Source: Synanceia verrucosa (Eukaryota; Chordata; Actinopteri; Perciformes; Synanceiidae). From it: 64,000 nucleotides of DNA. Below the pieces are notes generated by a model that made no database searches, was not told the origin of the DNA, and saw nothing but the letters and a program-made list of their open reading frames with translations. The DNA is taken from contig CM056553.1 of the NCBI GenBank assembly GCA_029721515.1, forward strand, positions 13,210,447 to 13,274,446, in the 5' to 3' direction. Position 1 is the stretch's first letter; every line of letters starts with the position of its first letter. The position numbers and the translations under genes were made by a program. Shown here piece by piece: positions 48,550 through 61,400 of this stretch.

Positions 48550-50601
48550 GAGACACTACAAATGGAAATTTTGTCTAATTTAGAAATTGTGATAATATGC
48601 CAAATAGTTAAAATTGTGATTATGTGTCACATGCTGTCGCCCCTCAGCAGTCATACAGCTTCGCTGCCATCTTAAGCTAACAGAAGGCAAAGTTGCAAAC
48701 CCCAGAGATACAACACTGTCTAATGAAGCCTTTGTCAGCTGACTAACATTTAGCCCTGGAGTTCACACACATACTAAAAGAGCACATACACTTTGGAAAC
48801 TTCTGTTCAAAATGCCAACTGCCTGGAGATTGTGCTTCGTTTTGAATCAGCGTGGCTGAAAATGTGTGAGGTGAGAGAAAAGAGCTCGAAGCCTTTATCA
48901 TGTCCTTAACAAGGTGATACTCAAATAACTCAAGAGGAACAGCTGGCTGGTGAGCGATGCCTCAAAAAGAGCTTTGACCAATTCATGTCCGTGATTCATC
49001 AGGTCTGATTGTTGTTTCCATTTCTCTTTATTGATCCAGTTGTCAAAACATCAGCTCCAATCACAGTCCCTTCCTGTAATTCTCAGCATTTAACGTCTTA
49101 GACAAAACAGACCAAACCAGTGGGAAGAAAAGGAAAAAAATATGTTTCTTTCCATCCACTAAAAGTTCAAACAGAAAGCAGTACACCTTTTCCTTGGCTA
49201 GCTTTGGTAACTGTGACAGACAAGTGCATTATGAAGCTGACGAGTTTTCAGTAATTGCTGGACACACATTCAAGTAACGTCTCTGAAAGCACACTGCCAT
49301 AATCAAGCATACAATATGATGGAGGATGAAGCAAGTGAAGAGCCAGGCTGTTTGGTTAATTTGTCGCCCCCGGTCAGTGTGTATAAAATACTGTACAATA
49401 TTATTGCTGCTGGTTCCCTTGGTGATGGGTGCTGCTGACTGTTCTGCTTTGATGAAACAAACATACTGTACCTTTAAAAGAAAGCATGGTGTGTATGAAC
49501 AGCCTTCACTGGTTTTAAGTTTTGCTTCATTTCCTTTTTTTGCACTGTTGAGACAACTTCATTTAAACCACAGCTCCTTTACACAACAACTGTTTGTCAT
49601 ACATTTGATCTGTTATAATTATTATCAGTCCACACAGCGAGGTGTGTGTGAGGGTAAAAACAGGACAACACACTCATCCATTATTATTATTTGAGCTGTT
49701 TTGTGTCCCCTCTTTCTCTCATCAAGGCAAATATCAGAAATGCATACAGTATGCACATTATTGGCAACAGGGACACATGGAGGCGATCATATGTATCCAC
49801 ACAGAGGAGGTTCATCTTCTCTTTTGTAGAGTTTGTGTCATCAAGGTGAGGCCTGTATCCCCAAAAAGACTGAGTCCACTTGTGAGAACTTTGTTCATCT
49901 TTGGGCTCTTTCAGTTTCTGAGTCAACAATAAAAATCTAAAAACAAATAATAGTGTCGTGTTGTATGCATGCAGACCCCATAATGTCGCCTAAGGACCGA
50001 TTTAGATATGAATAGATGAGGATTTGTTCAAAACAAAAAAGTCCTGAGTTGCTGTTGGCTGGGTAAATCTTTGTGAGGGGGCTCAACACATTTTCAAATG
50101 TACAATTTCATTGTACCATAAGTTCAGTGTTGTTATTTTCAGCTGTTGTTTCGTTCAATTATGGTATCTTAGAGTAGTTGTGCGTACGTACACCAAAGCA
50201 TTTGCTATATAGATGTACCACTACGTCATTCTGTGTTTGCAAACTGTGATTGACAGGTGTCAATGGCTATAAACGTACTATTTACCTTGCTTTTGTCACC
50301 CACAGTACACGGTAAGTTTGGACATAGTAGCGCCCACATTTCCATATCTCCAGTAAAATACAGAACAAATGTGAGCCAGGTTGTTTTAACCAGTTATAAT
50401 CAGGTCCCAGTTGATAACAGATGAGTGGAGCGGAGGATGACCGAACATACAGTATGAAGGGGACGAAGGATGGAAGTAAGGAAGGGAGCGAGTGGTGGAA
50501 GAGGGCTAAAGTGCATCATTATAATTTTGTGTGAGGTCATGTGTTAAAATGTTGTCAGAGCTCCATTTCTGAGGGCCATCCAAAGTTCAGTTAAAGTCCA
50601 T

Positions 50602-53600
50602 CTAATCAATAATGGGAGTGTTGTAACTCTGGAACAGAGGCTGCATGAAGAGGCCCAGCGTCCCGACCACACACACAAACACAAAGATCCACAGGAAGAG
50701 ACGATCGATCACCATGGCTACGTACTTCCAGTCTTCAATAATCTGCAGAGAGAGATTAAATTTTAATATTGTCACTGTTTCCTGTCCTGAACTTACATCA
50801 GCTGAATAGTTTTTGTTACATGTGATTTTTCTGTCTCTAGTGCTCATGCTTTCTGATATCATGTCTAATAATTTACTGGCAATTTGTCTGGAGAAGTTTC
50901 ACTGCATAACAGGACACTTTGACTTTGACACCATGGTGCAAAATGGAAAAATCAAGTGAGGGACACCTGAGCATCCATCCTCTGTACACCAAGAATACTT
51001 GATATACCAAATATCACATATACCAACTGTATAGCAAACCATTCAATAACTGTCAAGACATTTCACTCAGAATTACAGTACATATACACCACAGATCAAC
51101 ATCTTTATAGCCATGCTACTAGTGTGGCTTAAAACTCTACTCTATCCTATCTGTCTGTGGCCACAAACAAAAAGAAGGTGAAGGAAACAGTCAAAGCATG
51201 TTACACACACTCAGATACACCTACCCCTTCATCGTCATCCTCACTCTTCATCTTCTCAGCGATGTAGCGCACTCCATCCACTGCGTCCTCCACATCAATG
51301 TTGGACTTGAGTGTCATCCTCTTCCTGAACTCTGTGTTCTCTGACAAGTCGCTGATCTTCCAGCCATAACGTTTGGCTGAGTCCTCGTTAACAAAGAAGG
51401 ATGAGGAAGAATCTGCCATTCCTGCGGGACTTCCAGTCCCTCCGTCGACTCCACGCAACTTTTGGTCAGAGTACGATCTCTGCTGGTGTTTTTTCCTGAA
51501 CTTCTCACGGATGTTGGAGCTACCTGGTCTCCGCATGAAGAGGTAAGAGGGGAGCCTGTACAGGAAGATACGCTTGACCCAAGGAGGCATAGTGTGTGTA
51601 CTGGGGGAGCGGTGGTGCACATTGAGCACGCAAACACTGGTGACGATGGAGAAGGTGACCAGCACCATTGAAAACATCAGATACTTTCCAATCAGAGGCA
51701 CTGCTAAAGAAGTGGGTGGCACAATCTTTGAGATAAGGAGTAAAAACACAGTCAGTGCCAAGAGGACAGAGATACAGAGAGTCATCTTCTCACCACAGTC
51801 TGATGGGAGGTAGAACACCAGAATTGCCAGCGATGTGATCAGGATGCAGGGAATGATCAGGTTGATGGTGTAGAACAGAGGTTTTCTCTTAATAATAAAG
51901 TCATAGGTGATATCCAGGTACCTGATGTCATTTGGGTCTTCATTCTTGCGTCCAGGCAGTGACACAATATCCCACTCACCACTGGGTTTGAAGTCGTCAC
52001 GTGAGGCAAAATCACTGAGGAGGATAAGATCGATCTCAGTGTGGTCATAGGTCCATGAGCGAAACTTGAGGGTGCAGTTCTGCTGGTCAAAAGGGAAATC
52101 ACGGACTTTGATTTTGCAGGCCGACTTGTAGATAGCTGGTGGGAGCCAGTTCACCTCGCCATTGTTGGAGATCACAGCATTGGAGTAGAAGGAGACTTCA
52201 TAGGTCCCATCAGCACTGAGAGGAAGAAAAGGTAGGAGGTAAGCACTCAAAGAGAAACTGATTACTATGGAACGATCATATTATTGACATAATGATAACG
52301 TGTTAACAACAGAGAAGTGTAGCAGTATCATCAAGAGGCAAAAACTTGAGTAAAATAATTTACTGTCCTGACTGATGGCGTGTCTACAAAACTATTTCAT
52401 GATTGTCTGCAGAGGTGACACACGCAACAGTTATGTGTGTTGAAAGTAAAATATGTATGACGATAATCTCAAGGGAGGAGCTAATCCCAGCAACATGGTA
52501 ACAACTGCCCCCATCCACCCCCACCTCAAACCTGCTGAGACTGACTTTTTTCCAGGGTTGAAGGGCATGCATTATAGATAAGTGGCCTATCAATTATAAA
52601 GTAGGTCAGGAACTCAACCATCACACTTGGTCTCTAATGCTGTGAATATGCAGACTGATTAAAAATACAAAGAGCCCACCTGCTTACTGCACTTGGCCAG
52701 AGACCTCGACCTGAAGTCTTAAAGTAGTGCTGATCATCTCCGATCATTTTGCCCCTTAAGCCATTACGCTCTTTTTGTGGTCTTTAGCTGACCAGCAGCC
52801 TGGGGTCATCAAAGTTTAATGCCACTGCTGTATAAACTGCAGAGTATCACTGCTGATCAAAACACAAAAGCTTCACATCAACACTGCTGTGAGCCTGACA
52901 AATAATATCATTCCCAGATTAAGTCTTGATTTTGGATATAGTAGCTAATAAAAACAATCAAACCACCTTGTCCATTTAGTATGTGTTCCAGAGCTTTTGA
53001 CCATATCACATGGTCTTCCTTAGCAGATAGAGTTTTACTCTGTTTTCATGGATGTTTATATACTTTCTGAGTCATTTAAAGGCTTCTCATAAATGTTGGC
53101 TAAAAAAGGTTCAAAGTTTATTCTTGAAACTGCTAATGAGGATCATGTGGAATGGCTGAAAGCTCCAGAACAGCTATTTAAGGGATGTTGTGGTGCAAGA
53201 GGTACTTAGGTCTTTTATTTACATGTAGTACCAATACAGCAATGTAAAACAGTTACGTGGAAAAGTCCCTCATTCAAAATCGTATGTATCTAGGTAAAGG
53301 TCCAAAAGAAATAGCTGTTAAATATAAATATAAATCTACCAGGCCAGGTCAAGGTGGAGCTTGTTATAACTACTTTATAAACAGTTAGCTACTTTAGTCC
53401 AGTGGTTCCCAACCTAGGGGTCATGCCCCTCCAAAGAGTCACAAGATAAATCCAAGGGATTAATCGGAGAGAAAATACAATATGATGTTTTGACACACAA
53501 ATCTGTTTTTTTTATTTTTGTTTTTACATTTTTTTTATAAAATTACTTGATTACTAACATTTCCTTATTATGACTCATTCATACGCATATTGATAACAAT

Positions 53601-54244
53601 CCGGCCAAGCAAAGGTTTCTGTATTTTAGTGCTGTACTTATTGTGTTTTTGCTGCGAATACTGAATAGTAAAACCTGCACAGGCAAATTCGATACAATTG
53701 ATTTTAAACCAATATCAGTCCAACTAGGTTATAAAGATATTGTCCTCAAGTTAACATTTGAGACACATATAACCATATAATATACAGGATAATGACCATT
53801 AACCATTGACCGTTTTTATGATGAAACTTAAGTATTATTATAAAGTTATATACAAGAAACTAGCAGATGGAAAAAGACCCAGGTGTTGGCCTATATAGGT
53901 GACAGATGAGGTGAGACCCAAAAGCCTTCGTGTTTGAAAGCTAACACTCCAGTGGCTAAAAGCAGTCACGCTAATTTCTCCTTGAATGAACTTATTACTG
54001 CATCAACATTCTCGTGTATTGATTTTCCCTTGCAGCTATTTCATAAAGCTGCTGCTGCTTTTTAATTGCACACAAAGCGAAAATTTTTCACATCAAAATT
54101 TTGTGTCCAGTGTGCAAAAACACATCATGATTCACACAGGAGTAGCTTGAGTGTGCAGTAAGAGCATCATTGTGCATTGTCTTCTATTGACACATACCTG
54201 AAATGAGCTGTGTCTGCTTGTTGCATGGTGTAGGCCAGTTGATG

Positions 54245-54278
<34 letters not shown>

Positions 54279-56290
54279 ATGTAATTGTGAGATTTAATCA
54301 CTTGATGTGGCCTTAAAAGATCTCACTCATCATCTGCAGAGTTTTCATATTGTGTTTGGTTGCATTCATTGACCTAAAAGGGGTGAAAAGTGGCATCAGA
54401 CAACAGGATAAAAGGAATACAAGGATATGAGAAAGCATTTTAGGAAAATGGGACTTTACATTGACTTACATTCATTTCCTTGACACTTCCCTTGACCCTG
54501 ACCATAACCACTACCCACATAATCCTAATCCTAACCCTAACCAAAGTCTAACCTTACACTAACATTAAATCTTCTCCAAATCTTCAGCTTAAAAGCATTA
54601 TGCGGACATGCATTTTGTCCCCAGAAGGGAGATGAGTCCCCACGATGTGACTGTGTGAACAGATTTATGTCCCCATAATGTGAGTAATACCCGTACACGC
54701 ACAAACACACACACACATACACACTCTGTATTTCACAAATCCAACATACTTGTTGTAGAGGACGATGTCCGGAAGCCAGATGTGTTGTGACGGGAGCCGG
54801 ATTTTCTTGATTCCCTCGTATTCTTCGGGGTCCCACATTAATCTATAGTCATTCCATACCTGTTGAAGAAGTGCACACACGGACATAGACACACACACAA
54901 ATATCTATCATGAAACCGTACGCACTGTTCCCCAAAAAAGATGTAATGTAAGCAGAAACATACATAAACATTCCACTTCATGCGTACCAATATGCACACT
55001 GGTCGGTCTGGCCAAACAAAGCATGTGAAATAGTTGAAACACAGAGAGGAGAACAAAGTGGGGACACAAACCTGACTGAGCCAACAGTTGGTGGTCATGA
55101 TCTGCTCCCTCTCATTCTGAATCAGACAGAAAAAAGGGTTTGTAGATGGTCAAGTTCAAACAATCTCCACCATGTGTTCTTTAAATGTGTTTAAAGAAGA
55201 GGTATCTCTATAGTTACAGCATATGTAGATTCGGATGGAGTGTGTGTTTCCTCACCACATTGATCAGCTGTGCCAGAGACACCTGGATGTAAATGGTGAC
55301 CTGTTGGCTGTTGTTGACAGCTGGTCTGATCAGCTTGTTGTAGCGCTCTGGTGACAACAGGTGACTCACCAGCTGCTCCTCCACCTCTGCACACAAGGCA
55401 GCTGCACACACAAATACACAGAAAATTAATTTGGAGTTTGGAAAGCAATCATGACTTCCAACAATTTGACATATTGTCACAATTATGTTACATGGGCCAG
55501 TATATGTCAGGGATCCACACCATTATGAAAAGCTTAAAAATGTCATCACTAATACAGCATCAATAGCGGTTATTTATTTTAGCACTAAAGAAAAGGAATA
55601 CACTGTTTTCAGTTTGGTGTCACTTGCAGATAAAATGCTATTTTAGCATTTGTTGCTATATATCTGGTGTGACTATGAGGCTAGCAGTGGTGTTAATTTT
55701 AACCAACGCAAAAGAATGATTATTTAGTTACCATATACACGTCCCGTATCTCTTTCTCACATGGCCTGAGCTTCATGGGATCTAGTCCTATTTATTCTGT
55801 TTCATAAAGCTAAAATACCCTCTAGCTGCACAACTGCCTTAAATGACTTCCCTAATGTCATCATCTCAGCAGAGTGATTATTATGAGTAGCATGTCATAT
55901 CAGGATAACATGGTATGTTGAGTGCCTCAATAGTTTGACAGATGTTTAGGTAGAAGCCAGGGTGTTTGTTTCTCCTTACGATGAGTCATATCTGAAAGGG
56001 GTGTGATGTAGTTAGAGTTAACAGTTTAAAATGACTCAATAGCGAGTGTCATACAGAGAGGAGCAACAGAAATGAAAAGTATAGTTTTTTTCATAGATTT
56101 CATGGATTTTCAACATTAAAAAAAAACTTTGTGAGGAAATCAATTCAATAAATGACACAAGCTATCTGATTATGGCAGTAGTTGATGCAATGTTTAAATA
56201 TAAGTGTATAATGAGAGTATACGTGGGTGCATGTCACAGACATGATGTAACACACGTAAGTACACACTCTATACCCTCCCAGGCATTTCA

Positions 56291-56326
<36 letters not shown>

Positions 56327-58577
56327 CATGTTAACAATGCATGAACTTTGCAGTCTATATGACAATAATGAGCTACAAACAAACAAACACACACACAGCA
56401 GCCCTGGGGCTGATTTCACCCAGTTTACCAACAAATTACAACATCTGACTGAGTTACAGAGTTTCAGTGATAGTGGGTGGATTGACACAGCGGTGATGGC
56501 AGATTTTCATTCATTTTAAACTAAAGGGAGAAAAAGCTATTTTATTTGATTTATTTTGGTATGTTTATTTAAAAAATACCAATAAAGAAATCTCCATATT
56601 TGCATATCTACAGTCCCTGTGTAGAAAATATGAAAATTACCCTACATTTAAGAGCCTTTTCTCTTGTGTGTTTTTCTTGTACCTGCTCTTTCCTGTTGGC
56701 TTTTATTTGTTTTTATGTCCCTTGTTTTCTGGAAGGCTGACCGCCTTGTTTGTGCTCCATAAATAAACTTTGCTTGACATGACTGTTGGCTACGGCTTTC
56801 CTGCTCACAAGACAATATAAACTGGAGGGTGACGAGAAACGAAAGAGAGAGGTGGATTACATAAGAGGTCGATGCTGTGTGTATCTCAGCCGAAAGCGCC
56901 GTAAGACTCCACCTTCATGTATTAATTGAGGCAAAACTCTTGGGAACATTAAGAAGGCACCAGAGAATCAGAAAAGTAACTAATCTCCATAATTATGGAG
57001 GGTTTGGTCTGGACTTCCACACTCAGTAATAATATCTGTCACAGTCACTACATATATATAAAATTTAATTCTTAATTTATTTTTCCACAAGAAAAAAACT
57101 CGCCAAAAGTGCTGCAGAGATACTGTATGTGGAAAACTGAAGCACAACGAGACAGGCTACATCTGGAAACAACCATTTAAGACTCAGAGAACATATTTGG
57201 TCTAGTCAGGAGTTTGTGTTGATGGCGTTGTTTTGAGGGATTAAAACTGTCAGTCCTCGATAATGTAGCCTATACTTGACATCTGTCTAAATCACAGCAA
57301 GCACACAGCAAATTGTGGCCTGCCTTTGCCTCAAGGCCAAAGCGAATTCACCTTGAACCAACAAAAACAGTTTCTCTTAAGCATATCTTTGGTTTCCATC
57401 ATCTGAATGCGTTGAATAGTGTAAGCTGCAGAGTTTGACACTATCCTAGCCTGTGTGGCCACATTCAATTTCCGCTGCAAATGGCACAATATTTTCAGAA
57501 TAACATGTTATAGTCAACCATTCATACTAAAACAGCTGTGTGAACACTTCTGCACTGACATCAGTAATACACTGAGATGTCCAGACATCTAAAAACTGTG
57601 CAGTTAGCAGCTTTGGATTGGTTGTTTTGTCACTTTGTTTTGCAACTCTGCCAGCTGTCATATCAGTACATATCTAAGATGAAAATGCTTTCTGAGACAT
57701 GTCAGATCACACTGGAAATAAGCAGCATTGAGCTTTAAAGGCAGGTGCAGGACAGAGATACTCCACACTTGGTCAGTCCACATTTATCTCCAGCAGGCTT
57801 CCATCTGAAGAGGAGACGAGAGAAGTGTCCGATCTGAGCAACTATGACATGACACCAAACCTCCAGGGTAAATGTCTGTCAGGTTTAGACAGAGAGATCA
57901 GGCAGACACACACGAGAGGAGAAGAAGACAAAGACGCACACAACAAACAACAGTAACAAGCGTGGGACAGATTAGTACAATCATCTGATCAATTAAATAG
58001 GATCATGTCGTATTGCGTTGATGATTCATCGGAAATCCCAGTGATTTATAAGTTTGATTAATGGGATCAAAGCCTGGCAACAATCCATTGTTTCTATGCA
58101 AAAAAGGGTGCTAAATAATGGTATGCAGCTTTCTTGTGTTAATTAAAAGTAACTGGTGGGATTTTGACTCCCTGGGAGTTGAGCTCACACTCTCCATAAA
58201 TCCTGTTAGTCAGCTCATTGTTTCAGCTTTATTTGTCATTTGTGTGCTTTGGTTAATTAGATTACAGCTTCAGTAAAAACAAAGAGCCACTAAACCGAAC
58301 AGACAGACGAGTGAGCCTCTATCAAAAGTTCACTCTGCTTAAGTGTGTTTGTGTGTGACAAATCTAATAGATTTAAATTCTAAATAATGGAAGTAGCCCT
58401 TTAATATTATCACATGGCAGATTCCGTTAGTCGGTTTGGCCTTTAGATCAAAATGTAAGGAGGGAGGCATAAAGATGAACTTTGTTTTAATGGTACAGTG
58501 GATGAGGCTTAAATTAGATGACATGTTAGGAGAGATGAAGCATTGGGGAGTCTACCAGCAGGTCCTATCACACATGT

Positions 58578-58634
<57 letters not shown>

Positions 58635-60881
58635 TCTGCCTCGCTGCACTCTCCATACCTCAATAATTCATCACCTCTAAAATAAAAATGCCGTAACCTC
58701 ACGAGCAGAGACTCAGCCACAATCAAAGATTTTTCTTTGAGTCTTTCTGGACCAGATCAAATTAATATATACTTTCCATCACAACACATAGAATGTGAAA
58801 ACCATGAGAAACAAAATAATCTGGATACGCTGCTGCGTCGCCGCTGTGTTCGGGTGATGCAGATGTTTGGGCAGATCGTGTCATCGGTCCAGTGTACAGA
58901 GAGAAAAAGCATCCAAATTCTGCATCCTGTAGGTTCTTTTTTAGGGTAGTGAATTATTCATCGCCTTGCCATCTGTGCTGGCCTTTCTGAGGCCAGAACA
59001 ATTTAGGATTCAGCTGTCTTTGGCTTTGCTCAGGGTACTGCCTGTATCAGTCGTGTTATAAAAGACATCCACGTGCCACTTGTATGCATCTGCAACCACA
59101 TGGTCAAACTCTCCAGCAAGACATTTCACATTGCTCACAGCATATCTGCTGCCTGGGTGATTTTTGTGTTTTTTTTATGTCATGGGATTTCTGTAGGTTA
59201 TTTGCCCTCAAACTTTTTATCATCTGTCACAGTCTCTCAGCAGTGACTGTCTATCTTGTGTTTTTATGAAAAGGGTTTTGATTATGTACAATACTGCTGT
59301 CCCTATTTTAAGTGATTCATGTGACTTTCCAGCTGTTATTACACCTTATCAGAGAGTTTAAAATTAGACAAGATTCCTCTCTCACGTAATGCCTGCTCCT
59401 TCTAATGCAGCTCTCTCTGGGTTGAAAAGCACATTTACAGTATCTCTCATCATCTGTCTCCTTTCCCTCATTCAAAGAGCAAAAGTGTGCCAAAGCAATG
59501 ACTAATAGTTTACTATGAAGTGTTGACTCACTGATTCCAACCCCCCTAAGACATAAAACACATCTGCAGTTATGAGAAAGCAGACGTGAGATACAACAGC
59601 AGGACGAAGCTCTGGGCTGCATATTTCTGCCCAACCATACATAAAGCTTCACCCAAGAGAAGCAGAGTTAGGGCTGTCACACACAGATAGCGTGTGATTC
59701 CCCTTCTTGCACTCCGAGGCATTTTGTAAGCTTCATATGAGCAAAAACATCTCATCAGGTGTGGCTGTAGCATATATTGGCACATAGCATGCACTTAATA
59801 ATGAGAAGACAGGAGACAGTAGAGTGAGCGAAAAGGAGTTTGTCAGATAAGTTAGAGAATATCAGAGGGTTTGGGGTAAAATATGAGATGAACTAAAGAA
59901 AGAAATGTGGCATGCAGGAAGTGACAGCGAGTGACAAGAATGTAAATACGTCCCAACAAGTGGCTGCTTGGATTTATGATTTTTAGTGTTGCAGCCAGGG
60001 TGACGTTTGTTAAGAGTGGCAGAGCCACAGCCATGCAATGCATCAGCTGTTAGGTGAGAGTGAAAGAGTCATAGAAAAGAGTCACTCTGTCACTCTTAAA
60101 AAGGGACATAAAGAGGTCAAGGTAAGGGGAAGCAAGGAAGGAAGTTTGTCTGTCTATGAAGCAGATATGCAGCTGCAGATGATTTCAGACATATTCTGAA
60201 TGGGATTCCCCCATGCCTCACTCAGGCCTATGGACAGCACCCTGTCAGTTTAACAGAACCAAAAGAGAAAAACCTTGTACTGTACTGTCCATTCAGCTCC
60301 CTGTTATTATCTGTAGATGACCTTGGCACATACTGCAGGCCATTAGGCACAGTGAGGGCCGCAGAAGACCATTGATTTCATCACTGAAATTAGAATCACA
60401 TCATCCAACAGGGAAGGGGAATGTATGTAAAAGCAATGCCCTCTTCTCCAGCATCACATCCATGAGCGTTTAAAGCACTTCCATTATGACTCCATGGATT
60501 TGTTGTTTTAAAGAGGAGCGTTAGTTAATTGAGGCTGCTGTAAAATCACGTGCTGAAGTGTCTGGCGCATGGAAATGCCACTATTTGTTTCCCAGTCGAC
60601 CTGCTTTCCGGTATCACGTGTCTATAAAGTAAAAATGTGACTTAAACATCTGTCCAAATTTGAAAGCTATGTGGCATTAAATTAAATTCATAACACTTAC
60701 CAGATTTGTTATATTAAATGGCATGCACAGAGCCCGGAGAGAGTGAGCTATTTCACAATGGACAGCCCGTGCCCATAATACGCACAGTAGAAGCTCCTCT
60801 GTTCTGGAGGATTTGAAAGGTTTACTCACTTGCCACGGTGAGAACCAGGAGAGCCAACGCTGCTTTCACCGGGGCTGCCAT
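50602..60881 (-). CDS. chrnb5: Neuronal nicotinic acetylcholine receptor beta subunit (beta2/beta4/beta5 type, probably beta-5)
   Basis: Six exons on the minus strand: 60830-60881, 55256-55401, 55072-55116, 54750-54859, 51225-52215 and 50602-50742. All are GT-AG and in phase, giving 494 aa and a TAG stop. The signal peptide covers about residues 1-21, ending ALCA before EVEEQ. The Cys-loop is Cys151-Cys165. M1-M3 contain EKMTLCISVLLALTVFLLLI, and M4 is in the last exon (YVAMVIDRLFLWIFVFVC). No vicinal cysteines are present, so it is a non-alpha subunit. YEVSFYSNAV, RYNKLIRPA and SEDDDEG resemble beta2, while DHTEIDLIL and STHTMPPWVKRIFLYRLP resemble beta4. This mixed profile, next to chrna6-chrnb3, fits the beta5 subunit kept in fish and lost in mammals, but the symbol is an inference. 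The partner role is to supply the complementary agonist face to chrna6. Oddity: loop D reads TTNCWLSQ, with Cys77 in place of the usual Val. Confidence 0.93.
54249..54277. repeat. (TTA)n microsatellite
   Basis: About nine TTA/ATT units. Confidence 0.9.
54440..54700 (+). repeat. Degenerate interspersed repeat, related to 28262-28440
   Basis: The segment contains CCTAATCCTAACCCTAACC and GTCCCCA words. Its reverse complement resembles the fragment in the last chrna6 intron. The CCTAACCC words are part of this repeat and are not telomeric DNA. Confidence 0.4.
56295..56324. repeat. (AT)n microsatellite
   Basis: About 15 AT units within chrnb5 intron 1. Confidence 0.95.
58580..58631. repeat. (CA)n microsatellite
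   Basis: About 26 CA units within chrnb5 intron 1. Confidence 0.95.
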
Positions 60882-61400
60882 CGTTTCCTCCCCTCCTCCA
60901 GTGCGACAGACACACGGAAACTTGATGGAGAGTGTTTTCTGCTTTCCTGCTCTCGATGTTAAGTAAGTAAAGAAAAAAAGAGGAAAAAGGCAGACTGGAT
61001 TATAGCGGTTTCATTGCAAAGGATTCCGTTAATGACAGTCGCTTGAGGCTTGGAGACATGGAGAGCAGCACTGACTGCTGTGTGAGCCCAGAGAGGAGGA
61101 GGCTGGATGCTTTCTGCCAGAGCGCACCGACTCCACCGCTGGTCCTGGAGCTGTGATTGCGCGCAGCGGAAAACCGGCTGTAGGGAACAGAGTCCCTCTT
61201 AATTTCTTCTTGAGCGATGCAAACAACGTTTTCCTTGGGAATATGGGTCAGGAGTTAGCGGGGATACGCCAATCCTATTAAGCGGCCATTCTTCAGATAA
61301 AAGATTTAAGCGCCCCGGTCCTCACATCGTCCTACCCGCCCAGTGCGCTCTCCCGTCGGCCGTCAGTTCCAGTCTCAGCCGTCCTGATGGACACAGTGTG
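60882..61400 (-). promoter_or_regulatory. chrnb5: chrnb5 5' UTR and promoter region
   Basis: A GC- and CpG-richer block directly upstream of the chrnb5 ATG, with CpG clusters near 61120-61170 and 61300-61380. No TATA box is evident, and the exact start site cannot be read from sequence. Confidence 0.45.

Larger units (their letters stand above)
41286..50601. other. Intergenic region between chrnb5 and chrna6
   Basis: About 9.3 kb. The first 250 bp next to the chrna6 ATG are CpG-rich and probably hold its 5' UTR and promoter. The rest holds a perfect 39-bp palindrome, microsatellites, a SINE and the undefined 3' UTR of chrnb5. I could support no gene. Confidence 0.6.
52216..54749 (-). other. 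chrnb5: chrnb5 intron 4
   Basis: A 2.5-kb intron (donor AA|GTATGT, acceptor CTCTCAG) holding an (ATT)n tract and the repeat fragment near 54440-54700. Confidence 0.9.
55402..60829 (-). other. chrnb5: chrnb5 intron 1
   Basis: A 5.4-kb intron (donor GCAA|GTGAGT, acceptor GTGCAG). It contains an (AT)n tract at 56295 and a (CA)n tract at 58580, with no other recognisable element. Confidence 0.85.

Noticed and set aside
54515..54545. CCTAACCC words resembling telomeric repeats
   Set aside because: Only a few degenerate units within a dispersed repeat that also occurs near 28330.
55380..55401. Alternative acceptor 14 bp further into chrnb5 exon 2
   Set aside because: It would remove the ALCA cleavage region and leave a poor signal peptide, and the upstream GTGCAG acceptor is in the same phase class.
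60746..60772. Weak RE1-like sequence (CACAATGGACAGCCC) next to chrnb5 exon 1
   Set aside because: Only the right half-site fits, and the left half matches poorly.
9894..60881. Naming the cluster chrna5-chrna3-chrnb4
   Set aside because: The left gene lacks the alpha5 vicinal cysteines and matches beta3 words, and the middle gene carries alpha6-specific words in the N-terminal domain. The locus is therefore the paralogous chrna6-chrnb3 cluster.
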